A stretch of DNA of 64,000 nt from Dryococelus australis (lineage: Eukaryota > Arthropoda > Insecta > Phasmatodea > Phasmatidae), in NCBI GenBank assembly GCA_029891345.1, contig CM056998.1:172136332-172200331 (forward strand), read 5' to 3'. Every line of letters starts with the position of its first letter. The first letter of the stretch is position 1. The translations under genes were made by a program, and so were the position numbers. The notes beneath the pieces are model-generated. The model saw only the letters and a list, made by a program, of their open reading frames with translations, ran no database searches and was not told the DNA's origin. Shown here one piece after another: positions 46,716 to 60,479 of the stretch.

Positions 46716-46946
46716 TAGGGCTGTGCGATATTCACTTTTCGATATCGTATCAAGATAATGTTGACTACATCGGTATTGGTGTAATATATCCCTCCCAGGG
46801 AGTATTGAAAATCGATGGCGATAAATCGTAAATTGCTAACGTCGCATATCGCCATATATTGCTCTGCAGTGTTGTGGCATATCTCAGTTGCGATATTTCG
46901 GAAACATTGTTTGGTAATCGGTATATCGCCATATCGTACAACCCTA
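46716..46946. mobile_element. 231-bp hAT-type MITE with 8-bp target duplication
   Basis: Inverted ends TAGGGCTGTGCGATAT and, from the right, TAGGGTTGTACGATAT. The flanks GTTAGTGC (46708-46715) and GTTAGCGC (46947-46954) are an 8-base duplication with one mismatch, the length typical of hAT elements. The interior is rich in palindromic CGATAT motifs. It lies 69 bases before the Tc1 element at 47016. Confidence 0.88.
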
Positions 46947-47015
46947 GTTAGCGCCTTTATTCTTTCATCCACATCGATCCTGCCTCTAGGTAGGAAAAAT
47001 GTGGTGATTTAAATA

Positions 47016-48656
47016 CAGTGACTCACAGTTAGTGGTACACCTAGTACGAACTGACATTAGATTGGAAATGAATATTCCCTCTAAATGAAAATTACTGGTA
47101 ACCCAGTTTATTCAATGCATTACATATCCATCTTTTAGGGCCTATAAAGATACGCATCATTGCTGTTATTATATCTGCATAAAATGGAAAACAAAACAAC
47201 TGCAGATAGAATGTCACAGTGAAAGTGGTGCACTGCCCAATACATGTTCTCCAGTGGACTACCAGGCATGCCATGTCGGGCTCACACATTCTGAACCATG
47301 CGTACCTTCGTTCTGTGCATGGAGGCAAGCATTACATTCAAGTAAGCTTTCGTAGATCAACATGGAACGTGAAAGAGGTCAAGATGTCTGTGGCGGTGAG
47401 AAAGCTGGTCATTTTGCATTACGAAAGGGGCAAATCTCTGCGTGAGATCGGTAAAATTGTGAATCGCAATAATTCTACTGTGCAAACTATTGTTCCTCTC
47501 TTTCGTCAGTGCAGTAGAACAAAGAGAAGCATATTTCCCGAAACATATTCACCGTATCAGACGAGCGATGGATTCGACATCAAATTAAGAATCGTGTGTT
47601 GAGTGCGCCAAAACTTGCCAAGTATGCAGTGGACGTCTTAGGGAAAAGGCCTGCCCATCAACCGAGAGGAGGGTCCTTCGTAGGAGGACTTCAGTAGTCG
47701 AGTAGGGCACAATAGATCGTAAATCAACAAGACGAACAAACGTCTAATTACTGCTAATTACTGACAGTTTGCCACAGATCACGCTGATAACTCTTTTAAC
47801 AACTGGAAAATAGCCATCTTTACCAATGAAAGTAAATTCAATGTGTTTGCATCGGATGGGAAGGTGGGATCTGGCATGGTCCAAACACGGAGCTTGCAGA
47901 AAGAAATCTTCGGCTGATGGTGAAACACAGGGGTAGATCCCTGATAGTATGGGATTGTATAGCAGCTTCGGGTATGGGGAAACTCCATTTCATAGATAGG
48001 ACTATGGATCAAGATATGTATTTGGATATATTGAGGACAGAACTGACACCAAGCGCAGAGAAAAGGCTTGTGGGATTGCTTCACGCGTTACCAGGACAAC
48101 GACCCGAAACATAAGGCCCAAAAGGTAACATGTGGTTACTCTATAATTGCCCCCATGTTCTCTATACTCCTCCACAGTCCCCAAGACATCAATGCCATTG
48201 AAAATTTGTGGAGTTTGTTACAAGAAAACATCCGCAAACATACCATATCTAACCGGAATGACCTCAAAATTGTCCTTTAAGCGAAACAGGATAAGATTGA
48301 GCCCTCTTACTGTGAAAGTTTGGTTCGATCTATGCCAGGTAGGCTTAGGGAGATCAAAAAGAATGTGGTCGTCACACTAGATATTAATTGTCCATACATG
48401 CCCTTCAACGACGGGACATAAACAGGCTGCACCATTTTCATTGTGGTTTACATCTTGACCTTAGAATGTGTAGTGTTTAGTTGTAAATTTATATATTATT
48501 GTGTGAAAATATTTGCTTTTTGTATCTGTTGTATAATGATTGTAAATGCATTTATTAACCTTTACACTCACTTTTCATATCCACAAGACATGTATTTTCA
48601 AAATGAAATTACCCGTATGATAGTATGTTACCACTGACACTTGTGAGGTCGCACTG
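47016..48656 (+). mobile_element. Tc1-like element, both ends present, transposase broken
   Basis: 1641 bases flanked by TA (47014-47015 and 48657-48658). Ends: CAGTGACTCACAGTTAGTGG on the left; the right ends GTGAGGTCGCACTG, a diverged inverted match. Transposase from about 47384: SVAVRKLVILHYERGKSLRE (helix-turn-helix), a lost linker, then FTNESKFNVF where the first catalytic Asp (FTDES) is Asn, VWDCIAASGMGKLHFIDRTM, CFTRYQDNDPKHKAQKV with the second Asp, and SPQDINAIENLWSLLQENIR with the final Glu. Several frameshifts and stops break it. Motifs and 1.6-kb size suit the Tc1/Bari group; the subgroup is tentative. Confidence 0.88.
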
Positions 48657-51240
<2,584 letters not shown>

Positions 51241-51246
51241 AAATGC

Positions 51247-51514
51247 GTGTGGGGGGTGTACCCAGGGCGAGTACCCAGCTGGGACCCGTAGGTGCCGTCG
51301 TCCCTGAACATGACATGGAATGAGACCCTGGGATGGAGCGGCGCTGGAATACAAGGGCAGGGGAATCGGGAGTTACCCGAGAAAACCCGCCGGCGAGCGG
51401 CATCGTCCAGTACGATTCTCACATGCGAAAATCTGGGAGCGAACCCGCCGGGGATCGAGCCCGGATCGCCTAGGTGGGGGGCGAGTGCGCTAGCCACTGC
51501 GCCACCGCTGCCCC
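51247..51514 (-). repeat. tRNA-derived SINE, copy D
   Basis: On the minus strand a well preserved head: GGGGCAGCGGTGGCGCAGTG, then CACCTAGGCGATCC and GGGCTCGATCCCCGGCGGG (A and B boxes). The body is TTTTCGCATGTGAGAATCGT, then GACGATGCCGCTCGCCGGCG and TTTCTCGGGTAACTCCCG. It looks like the least damaged copy of the family here. The 127-codon minus-strand frame over it is an artefact. Confidence 0.85.
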
Positions 51515-51578
51515 TGTACCTACTATTGATAAACAATTACTGATTATTTTATTACATTGATAAATAGCATGGTTAATA

Positions 51579-52119
51579 AATTAACTGTAGAAAACCTTTT
51601 TAAAATAACCATTTATTTATAAATGCATAAAAAAGAGAAAATAATTATAGTAGATACAGAATTTGTATAACTTGTAAGACGTGATCGAATAAACTTTACT
51701 AGAAATTGATATTTTTGTATCAATTTGTATTTAATAAATAAAAGCGTGGCACGATATAGAACGTATACGTCATTCGCATGAGCATAGTAAGCACATCTTG
51801 AGAAAGAATCTTAACTATTCACAATATAGAACGTATACCTAATTTGCATAATCATAGTAAAAACATATTCTGCGTAAGGCTGTTAACTATTTACAATATA
51901 GAAGGTATACCTCATATTCTTAAGTGTAATAAGCACATATCTTGTGCAAGGCTCTTCACTATTCGTGCCAAACTTTTAAATTTATACAAAAATTTGTAGT
52001 AAATTTGATTACAGCTGTTCGACCACGTCTTATAAGTTCTACAAACTACTATTATTTTTCTCATTTTAATGCATTCATATATAAAAGGTTATTTTTAAAA
52101 GGTTTTTTTACAATTAATT
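51579..52119. mobile_element. Palindromic TA-flanked MITE, long copy with triplicated core
   Basis: Same family as 2004-2402, with the same ends (AATTAACTGTAGAAAACC left; right reverse complement AATTAATTGTAAAAAAACC) and TA on both sides. Where the short copy has one core unit (ATATAAAACATATACCTCAC...), this copy has three successive ones, each beginning (C)ATATAGAA(C/G)GTATAC at about 51752, 51830 and 51894 and each ending in CTCTTCACTATT-like text. This accounts for the extra ~140 bases. Confidence 0.85.
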
Positions 52120-52463
52120 TATTGTTCACTCTTTAGTCTCAACAATTTCTTTGTTATTATTATTATTTATTATTATTATATATATTAATAATAGAAACAA
52201 TTAGTGAAACTATAACTGGTTAAAACTGGTGGTCCCTACCACACTTCGGGCTGCAACCTGACGAAGAGTGATGCGCTGCAGGCAGACTGCTTGCCAGTTC
52301 AGTGTGTAGAGGTCGGACAGACACCTACCGTGCATACAAACAAGGCAAGTTAAATAAAATCTTGTAAAAATAGTACTCGCCGAATTTTCGCTGCCAGTCG
52401 CCGAAGTTTCTCGGCGAGTCACTAGGAACACACGCCAGTCGTCCACACTGTGCGTGCACGCTT

Positions 52464-52464
<1 letters not shown>

Positions 52465-52499
<35 letters not shown>

Positions 52500-52579
52500 T
52501 CTCCCTCTCTCCCTCTCTCCCTCTCCCCCCTCCCCTCCCTCTCTCCCCCCTCCCTTCCTCCCTTCCTCCTCCCCCCCTC
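52465..52579. repeat. 115-base polypyrimidine CT tract
   Basis: Pure (CT)n turning into CCCTCTCT and CCTTCCTCC units, uninterrupted pyrimidine on the + strand. The minus-strand frame rich in Arg/Glu over it is an artefact. Such tracts can form triplex DNA. Confidence 0.95.
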
Positions 52580-53439
52580 AGGCTGTATTTTTATATTTGC
52601 TCTAATCTTTAGTACAATATTTCTCCTGTACAGATGCATAGAGATGACCTAATTCAGCATCGATACATTTCTTGGTTGGGGGTTCCCAACCTTTTCGAAA
52701 GTGCTAATCGCTGCCAGGCGTGAAGAGACTGTGTGGTGAAACCAACAAGGGAAAGACCGATCCCAACATAATAGTGATTTGGAAGCTCGTGGCTACAGAC
52801 TTAATATCTACAAACCTAATCATGCCGAAGGTTAGGCGTGAACAATCACAAATTTGACCTACTTGCTATGTGAACGTAACTGTGTACGTCCGCTATGTAA
52901 ATATGATGGAGTGAGCGAGAGATATGGCCGGTGCTTTCCAATCGAGGTCTTGAGCGTCGATTTGCCGGCTGTCGCACCTGGTTCCTAATGCTGAGAAGGC
53001 AAGCGGCCGGTAACTACGATGATGTTTTTGATTACGTTATTCTAAGGAGAAAAACAACACTTTTTGTAGACGCAGTCAGTATTTTACTATACAAATTTCG
53101 GTGTAGAAAATATGTATTAAAAAAAAATGAATCTCTAATCTTCGCTGTTATAGTGCAAAAAAAAATGCTGTGGAAAATCTGAAGCTCTACAAAATGTGTA
53201 GTAAAATGTTTTAACGCAAACAGATACTATGTTGCTTGCTATTGTGCACTATTTACGCATTCGAAAGCCTTGTGTGTTATTACAGGCTGTTCACTACCTC
53301 TGAAAAAAAAAATCACAGCCCGTTAACTGCACATATGCTGTCGTAAAGTTGGTAGAGAACTATCTTGGCGTACACATCGAGATTACGAATTTGTATTTTA
53401 GTAGCACATTTAGGTTTATTACAATTTCATGTTTTAACG

Positions 53440-53540
53440 TGACTGACGCATGAATAAAGTGATGAGGCCTGTGTCAGTGTAAATTTTAAATATGGCGGAA
53501 GGATACAAAACGAGGAGGAAAACAGATCTTCAACAGGATT
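53440..53540 (+). repeat. Short dispersed repeat, copy 1
   Basis: CGCATGAATAAAGTGATGAG, then CTGTGTCAGTGTAA and GGCGGAAG are shared in order and orientation with 57157-57265. Confidence 0.65.
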
Positions 53541-53599
53541 TTCGAAAATGCGTACTTTGCTGCGAACAACGTGTAATCAGCTAAGAAGAGTCTCCTGTT

Positions 53600-54420
53600 C
53601 CCAACAGTGGTGGAGATTCTTCACCACCAGGTAGGTCTGAGATGCCATGACGGTGCGCTGCTTATTGGCCGGGGAGATGAGCTGAGCTCGCCACGACTGA
53701 AGCTCGGCCCTGTTATCCTTGTTTGTCGCCGGGCGCATCATGCCGGCGCTCACGTGTCGGTCCCTTGTCACACGCTATCAGCTTACAAGTGGCCATGTCC
53801 CGCTGGTTGTTATGTTCCTTCCCGACGATGAAGAATGTGACGTCGCCTCCCTCTAGCTCCCCCGTGTTCTCTCCGTCTAGTAGACTCCCCGCCGCGATAT
53901 TAAGTTACCTCGGCTCCTTATTTCCCCGGGTTGTTATTGAAGTCCTTGATGCCTGTCAGACCCCCCCCCCCCCTCCTCTTCGTTTTTCTTTCTCTCGCGA
54001 CTCGACTATCTCCGTCTCTGTTGGCGCCGGAATGAACCTCCCCCGGGGGCAGCACGGGGCAAGTTTTTATTTGTTATTAGTTCGCAGTTCCCAGTGCCCG
54101 CTGTTTGCTCCGGCGGACCTCAAAGGAAATTCTTTCTGGTGGAGCACCAAGGAACCGGGGAGCCACGATGATCGATCATCTGTTAACCGCCACGCCCCTG
54201 GACCCCCCCCCCCCTTTCACACAGTGCCCCTCCTCCATCCAGCAGGCGTACAGCGAGCGGGTGGGGCGCCTCCGTCGGATAACTTAAGAACTGCGTTCTC
54301 ATCATTCTTGGCGTAAGAGCCGCGGCGGAATGCCGAGTATCATTTCTGGGGGCGGGTGTTTTTCCCAAGTTTGGGTTCTGCTTCGCGCGGTCGGGGCACA
54401 GGGAGGTTAAGAGGGCGTGG
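53600..54420. promoter_or_regulatory. GC/CpG-rich intronic island (candidate regulatory region)
   Basis: About 800 bases of GC-rich sequence with many CpGs (TTGTCGCCGGGCGCATCATG, CCGGCGCTCACGTG), C-runs at 53962 and 54205, and an E-box-like CACGTG at 53752. A 197-codon plus-strand frame (53723-54316) is the longest in the window, but it is Pro/Ser-rich, overlaps other open frames and has no known domain, which fits GC-rich DNA depleted of stops. A regulatory island is the better reading. Confidence 0.4.
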
Positions 54421-54604
54421 GTTGTACGTACATTGACGCTACGCACGATATTTAAAATATTAACAAGTTTCTGGCAGCCAGTACTCAGTATTCGAGAAAG
54501 GACAATCCCAGCCAGCAAGTTTTGCCAACTTTGTGGATAAATATTTTGCAAGAATAATACGTTCGTGCCGATCTATTTTTTCGTACATTTCTTAGCGGCG
54601 CGAG

Positions 54605-54790
54605 ATGATATGATGTAGCCCATTCACGGTTACTTCACACTTTTATGAAGTCCTACGAATTTTCTACTTCCGGGATATTCCTCCGCCGTATGCAAACAAA
54701 GCCTAATTAAGCTTGGAAAACTACACCAAAGGGACAATGCACAGCGTTCGTGCGCACTCAGTGTAGTAATATTTTGCATAAGAACTATTT
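54605..54790 (-). repeat. Dispersed ~186-bp repeat, copy 2 (inverted)
   Basis: The reverse complement runs AAATAGTTCTTATGCAAAAT, then CCTTTGGTGTAGTTTTCC, TTTGTTTGCAT, GGAATATCCCGGAAGTAGAA and ACCGTGAATGGGC, in the same order as 28345-28530. Confidence 0.75.
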
Positions 54791-54799
54791 CATAAGACA

Positions 54800-56079
54800 T
54801 TACCAGCACACCTATTTCGTCGCCGTTTTTATTTGTATTAATTATAAATGCAAAATTATAATTTGTAAATAAAATATTAAATAAAATTTCAAGTGAACCA
54901 AAAAAAGTAAAGTGCGTAGCTACTTTTATATTATTTTATGCCAACAAAGTATAAAACGCTTGTGTTACAAAGTATAATTAGAATACTACCAAGCACGTCA
55001 TACATGAGGTAATTTTTCAAAAATTTGATTTTAAAATTGTGAATAAATCGCAAATAGACTATATAAGCGTGTGTAGCTGTCGTAAAATATTTGTTCGTAA
55101 AGTCGGTAAAAACTATTACCTGAGATTGCCGTTTTTGATACCTCCAGTACTGTCTTCCGAAAACCTATAGACTTAAGTTAACTAGTTAAGCAGTAATTGA
55201 TGTCCCGCGCTCTCAAAAAACGATGGAACCTCATCTTTGTGGGCCCCGAACCACCCTGATATCGCGGGGCTGGGGTTTCGGGTCGACCCCCCTTAGCCGA
55301 GCGTGCGTCTGTCCTCAGAGGAGCAGATGGCTGTTTCATGGTTCCATGAGCTCTTTTGAAGTCGACTTACAGAAACAAATCCCCCATCGTTAACTTTATT
55401 ATATATTAACATGAAATGGCTGACGGCGGTCTTAACTTTCTATCGAAGTTGTAATGTTTATATTACTGATATCTGATTTTTTTTTATTATTATTATGATT
55501 TTTTTTTACATAGAATGGCCAGTTAGTGACATATTCATGTTTCAGAAAATCTCACGGCGACAGTTGATTGACACATAAGAAATGAATCGTATTCATGGAA
55601 CCGTAGATTATTACGTGTGGTGGAATTGCACACACTGAAGTGAAATAAACAAAGCTTGACCTGAATTAGCCGTCTAAGACTAGAGAAGTAAGTTGCTGGT
55701 TAGTTTATAAAAATGACTGCAGAGTAAACATAGTAGTCCACCGAAGGTTGAATTTCGACAATTCCCGAAAAATCTATCAGAACATGTTCGTTCAAAATAA
55801 AAAAGTAAGGTCTTACGAAAATCTGTCCGAGACCTAAGTTAGGGCAGTAATAGATCAAGCCGTATGGCAACAATCTCTTCAGTAGCGAACACGACCACCC
55901 CTTCAATGAACACAGGCACCGTGGCTTTGTGAAATACCGTAGACTTACGGCATAACTGTAACTGGAGGGATAAAATAAGTTGCTGATAAATCAGCCAACA
56001 TTGATCTACATGAGTGCAAATAAAATTTAATGAAGTTCTTAAAAGTTTAGATAGTAAGAAGGCCTTGGCATTTTGTCTA
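54800..56079. other. Intronic sequence with a small GC-rich patch
   Basis: A GC-rich patch near 55225-55320 (CACCCTGATATCGCGGGGCT). Otherwise AT-rich without recognised features. Confidence 0.4.
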
Positions 56080-57130
56080 CAGTAATACATTGGTGGAAAA
56101 TGAAAAATGAACACCACTAAAGCAGTGACATAGAAACACCATATCTGCATGGGTTACTGAGAGAGGGCAGTACATGTGGACAGAGTAGGAACCGCGTACT
56201 AGGCATAACACCGCTGAACCCAATACAACTGTAGTTGACTCGGTGAAAGGGTAGTCTGTTGTTTCAATCATCAGCATGTGTGTAATAAGTATTGTAGACA
56301 TGCCACGACGACATAGACGACCACACTTCGTGCAATTAACGGACTTTAAACTAGTTCGTATTGTGGGCTTAGGGAAGCTGGGTGGCCCTTCCGAGGGATT
56401 GCTGTTGCACCCAGGGTATCAGCTAGGACCATCATCAACCATTCGCTGGGCGTTGGACTATAATCAAGGGTGCCGCTCGCCAGGCTTCCTCTCACACCTC
56501 ATCACCGTGCAGCCCGCCTCTGATGGTGTCGCGATCGACGTAATTGGAGGAACCGAGTGGTGGAGAGTTGTGTTTAGTGAAGAGAGCAGATTCTGCCTTG
56601 GTGCCAGTGACGGTCGTTTGCGAGTTCGGCGTCTACCAGGAGAGAACTAACAACCAGGGTATTCAGCAGCGACATACAGGACAACTCTTGACATCATGGT
56701 CTGGGAAGCAATAGTCCACACTGACAGTACGCCTCTGGTGTTGGTTGAGGGAACACTGAACAGTGTACGCTATATCCTGATCATAATTCGGTCCATTTTG
56801 TTGTTGTTCCTACAACGCCAAGGAGATGTGCTCTTCGAGCAGGACAGTGCCCATGCACACGTATTTCGTGTTACCCAACACGCTCCCGAAGTTGTTCATC
56901 TACTCCCCTAGCCATCATGATCACCTCACCTGTTCCCCATTGAACATATTTGGGACATGATGGGACGACGTCTGCAATACCGGCAACAAACCTCCACAAA
57001 TTGCAACAATAGGTGGAATTAGCATGGGACACTATCCCCGAATATAACATCCGACAAATTTATGGTCGTCTTTACGCACGACTGCAGGACTGCATCGTCG
57101 CTAAAGTGTAAAAATGAGCAGATTGGTTAA
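56080..57130 (+). pseudogene. Tc1-like transposase relic
   Basis: From the ATG at 56300: PRRHRRPHFVQLTDFKLVRI (decayed N-terminal DNA-binding region), then WWRVVFSEESRFCLGASDGR in which the first catalytic Asp of SDES is Glu. After a stop at 56650 it resumes with DIMVWEAIVHTDSTPLVLVE, GTLNSVRYI, DVLFEQDSAHAHVFRVTQHA with the second Asp, and, past another stop, FPIEHIWDMMGRRLQ with the last Glu. An internal deletion removes part of the N-terminal half. Clear terminal repeats were not found. Confidence 0.8.
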
Positions 57131-57156
57131 ATATTTACTTTTATATAATAATTTCA

Positions 57157-57265
57157 CTTGACCGATGCTTGAATAAAGTGATGAGGTCTGTGACAATGTT
57201 AATCTTACATAAGGCGGAAGAAAACGCAACGTGCATTCAAGTAGATCGTAAGCAGGGCTTTCAAA
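57157..57265 (+). repeat. Short dispersed repeat, copy 2
   Basis: Shares TGAATAAAGTGATGAG, CTGTGACA(A)TGTTAA and AAGGCGGAAG with 53440-53540. It lies directly after the Tc1 relic. Confidence 0.65.
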
Positions 57266-57289
57266 AGTGCTCATTTTACCGTGAATAGT

Positions 57290-58030
57290 CTTATTACCTG
57301 AAATATTAACATGGCTATCATTTTCAAAACTTAGAACACTTAAGTTTACTCATACTTAGCCTACCAAGCGCTACATGTGTGAATAATTTGGTGGAAATCG
57401 GTTGATATGTTCCCGAAAAATGGCATACAATCGTTAATTTTCTTGTTGTGCTATGTTACAAAATTGTCAAAAAAAGTGGTTCGGTATACGATTCTAATAT
57501 ACACTCTCAGCATTAAAAATTGGGTTTAATTATTTAATATGCGGGGAAAATGTATCTAAATTAATTTAATGGCCACAGTTTTGAAAATTAGCGCCTAAGA
57601 ACACACAAATTATGCGTATGTAAGTTGACACGGCATTCTGTAGCACTACTGGTGAGCGAAATGTGGTGGAAATTAGCTGAATGGTTCTGGTAATATGGCA
57701 AAAATTTATGTTCCCTCACATGGCGCGATTTTACTAAAAGGCCGCCAAATGACGATCTCTGAACGTGTAATTAATGCTTCTAATGAATACTGTTAGCATA
57801 CAAAAGTTGGTTGAATTGTTTAATATACATAACATACTAATCAAAATTATTTTAACCGACAAAAGAAGCCTATCACACCTAAAACATTGCAAGTTTACAT
57901 GCACTACTGTAGTACTACTTGCGTACATAGATACTGCCAGTGTACAAAGGTAAGTTATCGTCGGTTGCATAGTTTCGTAGGTATACCATGCCAAGTTAAA
58001 ATGCTATATAGCCGCCACTCTCAACAAGTG
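57290..58030 (-). repeat. Inverted block of the ~290-bp satellite
   Basis: Read on the minus strand it repeats the phrasing of the 15.6-17.5 kb array: ATATCAACCGATTTCCACCA, GGCGGCC, TTTTGAAAATGATAGCCAT and AATAATT(A/T)AACCCAA. About two and a half units are visible, anchored at roughly 57321 and 57591. Confidence 0.7.
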
Positions 58031-59465
58031 TCTGGCCCGCTTTAAACTTTTAATTAATTTGGTCTTCCATAAGTAGTAGGGACAACGGGGTTTCATTTCA
58101 CTTTTGATTAATCGGATTATCAATTTCATAACTTTTCCAGAGACAAAGACTGTCTGCCTGCCTAACTAACTCCCTCCCCTCATGCAGCTAAGTTTTGACT
58201 CATCCAAATGTGTTAACCTGTCTTATTTGCAGCAAAATAAAATTTCGGAAGTCCCTCCGATCAAAATTAATATCCCTGGAACTCAATATTACCCGAAATC
58301 TTAATCCCTAATTAAATTCCAACAAATTTGATATCTTAATCCAAGAAATGACTTTTAATCCAATAAACTTTATCCTGTTTCCAGCAAACTAATTAAAGTA
58401 TTTCCAGGAAACTAAGTATATTTTTCGTACAAGAGATATTTTCACTCACTAATTTTTTTTGTAACATTGAAAGATCATCGTTTTTCAAACATTTATCATT
58501 CCATTTACATAAGTTTCAAATATTACGATGGAAGAAACAACACATGCATACATATTCAAACTTTCATTTTGTTTTTAAATATGTGTGTAAATCAGAGAAA
58601 AATACGCATTTGACATGTAGACTTGTCTATGACTCTTAAAATTTACTTATATCGAAAGTTTCAATTCAAAAGCTTCCCAATCCACATTTTTAGATACACT
58701 ATCTACTATACAAGTAGTATATACTCGAACTTATTTACAAATCGATTTCCATAGAAAACAAACTTGGACGCAATATTACTGAAATGACACATATCCAGCT
58801 AGAAATTACATCTATCGGAGCTGTAATATATCAATTTCACGATATTTCAATACATTTAGGCAAAATTTAAAGGAAAATGGAGCCATTTTGTAATTGTATA
58901 ACCCATCTTTTAGGATAATACATTACAACTATCAACAAGTTATTTACATCGCAAAGAGATATCTGAGACAAATAACGAATTATCAGACAAATGTTAGTGG
59001 GTAAAACGAAATTCGTATTACATACGCATGTTTAAAACAGAAGACCGTTAAGACAATCACAGCTCCGAATGGTTTACTCAACACTCCAATCTCCTACTAA
59101 CACAATCGTTTAGTAAACAACGTCTTAAAAAATTCCCTACAAAATTCTTCTAAACCCATCTCTCCCTTCTGCATTCCTGAAATGAAATTATTATTTATTA
59201 ATTTTAATCGATTACCAAGTACAGACACATTCCATCTACATTACGTAGATTTAATCACATGGTGAATTAGTATGCACAACCCTGCAATAAAGATACAGTT
59301 ATTAGAACAGAATACATTTTATCATCATTAATGAAACCTAATACTGTTTAAAAACAGTACATTCGTACAGAAACAAGTTAGTTGTCATTCTGACATTGTG
59401 AAGTACATCTATTCGGAAGTAAACTTTCTCCTCACCCCGAAGATTATTCATATTATCTATATAGA
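58031..59465. other. Very AT-rich intronic sequence
   Basis: No transposon ends, repeats or credible open frames are seen. It marks the start of an AT-richer part of the window. Confidence 0.45.
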
Positions 59466-60078
59466 TGAAAATGGAGATCACCGAATAAACCATACTGCAA
59501 ATATTGCGGGAAAATTTGCACTTTCGCCTACAATATTCACAGACATGAGAGGAGGAAATGTTTGAAGAATTCATCTCGTACGATTCTTAATTGCAAATAC
59601 TGTTTTCGTCTGTTCGCACAAACGGATAACTTGAATCGTCATGTCAAGATCTGTAAAAAAATAATAATCTTCCTCCTGAGAAAGTAAATGATCCATCTAC
59701 ACCATATAATAACACAGAAGGGGAGAGAAATAACATAAGTACAAGAAATGGCATAGAATCGGATTGTATGAAATATACAAAAAAAAAAGGGAACATAATG
59801 ATTTTCGACATAACCTACCACAATCAGCTGCAAAGACCACTTTTAATGATGATACATCTAGTCTTTTAAAGAAAAGTAACGACGATATTTATAATGAAAC
59901 ATCATGTGAAGACAGTAATGAGGATGTCAGTGATACTGTTCAAGACATTCCTTCTACAACTGCTGCGAAGAAGGCAGAAGGTGGTAATAACACTTGTTAC
60001 CATTCTCCCGATGACCTGAATGAACTTGTTAATAAACTTAGATATTTAATGCATTGTAAAAAACACTATGAATATTAG
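59466..60078 (+). pseudogene. C2HC zinc-finger protein gene fragment, frameshifted
   Basis: Two fingers at 59490-59660: PYCKYCGKICTFAYNIHRHE then RRKC, and NCKYCFRLFAQTDNLNRHVK then IC. Each has Cys-x2-Cys and His-x4-Cys spacing, so the last ligand is Cys. An acidic, Asn/Ser/Asp-rich tail follows (SNDDIYNETSCEDSNEDVSD) and ends with LVNKLRYLMHCKKHYEY before a stop at 60076. The tail is reached only by changing frame at the A-runs near 59655 and 59780, so the copy is either broken or affected by homopolymer errors. No start Met is in frame with the fingers. Nucleic-acid binding is a reasonable family-based guess; I do not recognise the gene. Confidence 0.55.
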
Positions 60079-60317
60079 GGAATAAAAGGGATGGTTTTCA
60101 TTATAACAGCACTTAAGGAATGATGTTACATCGAATGAAGTAATATTTGCAAACACCAGAGACGTATGATAATACATTTTATTTAACCCTATTACTTAAC
60201 CGAAAATAGTAATTATTTCAAGTTAACATTGCATGATATGAATGTTTCAATTGTAAATATTATGTCTTCCTCAAAACAATTACATCGTTTGAATTTGCTT
60301 GGAGTGTTAATTAGGGT

Positions 60318-60475
60318 TGTGGAATAAACAGTCCTTATTGAGTAATATAAAAGCCTATTTGAGTACTAAACAGACACATTTGAGGAATAAAGAATGTTTT
60401 GTGGAATAAGAAAGCCTTATTTGGGTACTAAACAAACTTATTTGAAGAATAAAGTTTGTTTCGAGGAATAAGAAA
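60318..60475. repeat. Imperfect tandem with GAATAA units
   Basis: Two diverged units of about 70-80 bases beginning TGTGGAATAA, sharing CCTTATTTG and AGTACTAAACA(G/A)AC. Confidence 0.65.
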
Positions 60476-60479
60476 CTGA

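Noticed and set aside
52325-52639. Minus-strand frame rich in Arg-Glu repeats
   Set aside because: A direct translation of the CT microsatellite.
53723-54316. 197-codon plus-strand open frame, the longest in the window
   Set aside because: It lies in GC-rich DNA with few stops, overlaps other frames on both strands, is Pro/Ser-rich and spans C-runs. No domain or splice context supports it.
59338-59574. Minus-strand frame with CEYCRRKC resembling a zinc finger
   Set aside because: It is the antisense shadow of the plus-strand finger at 59490-59560; the plus reading has proper spacing and a second finger.
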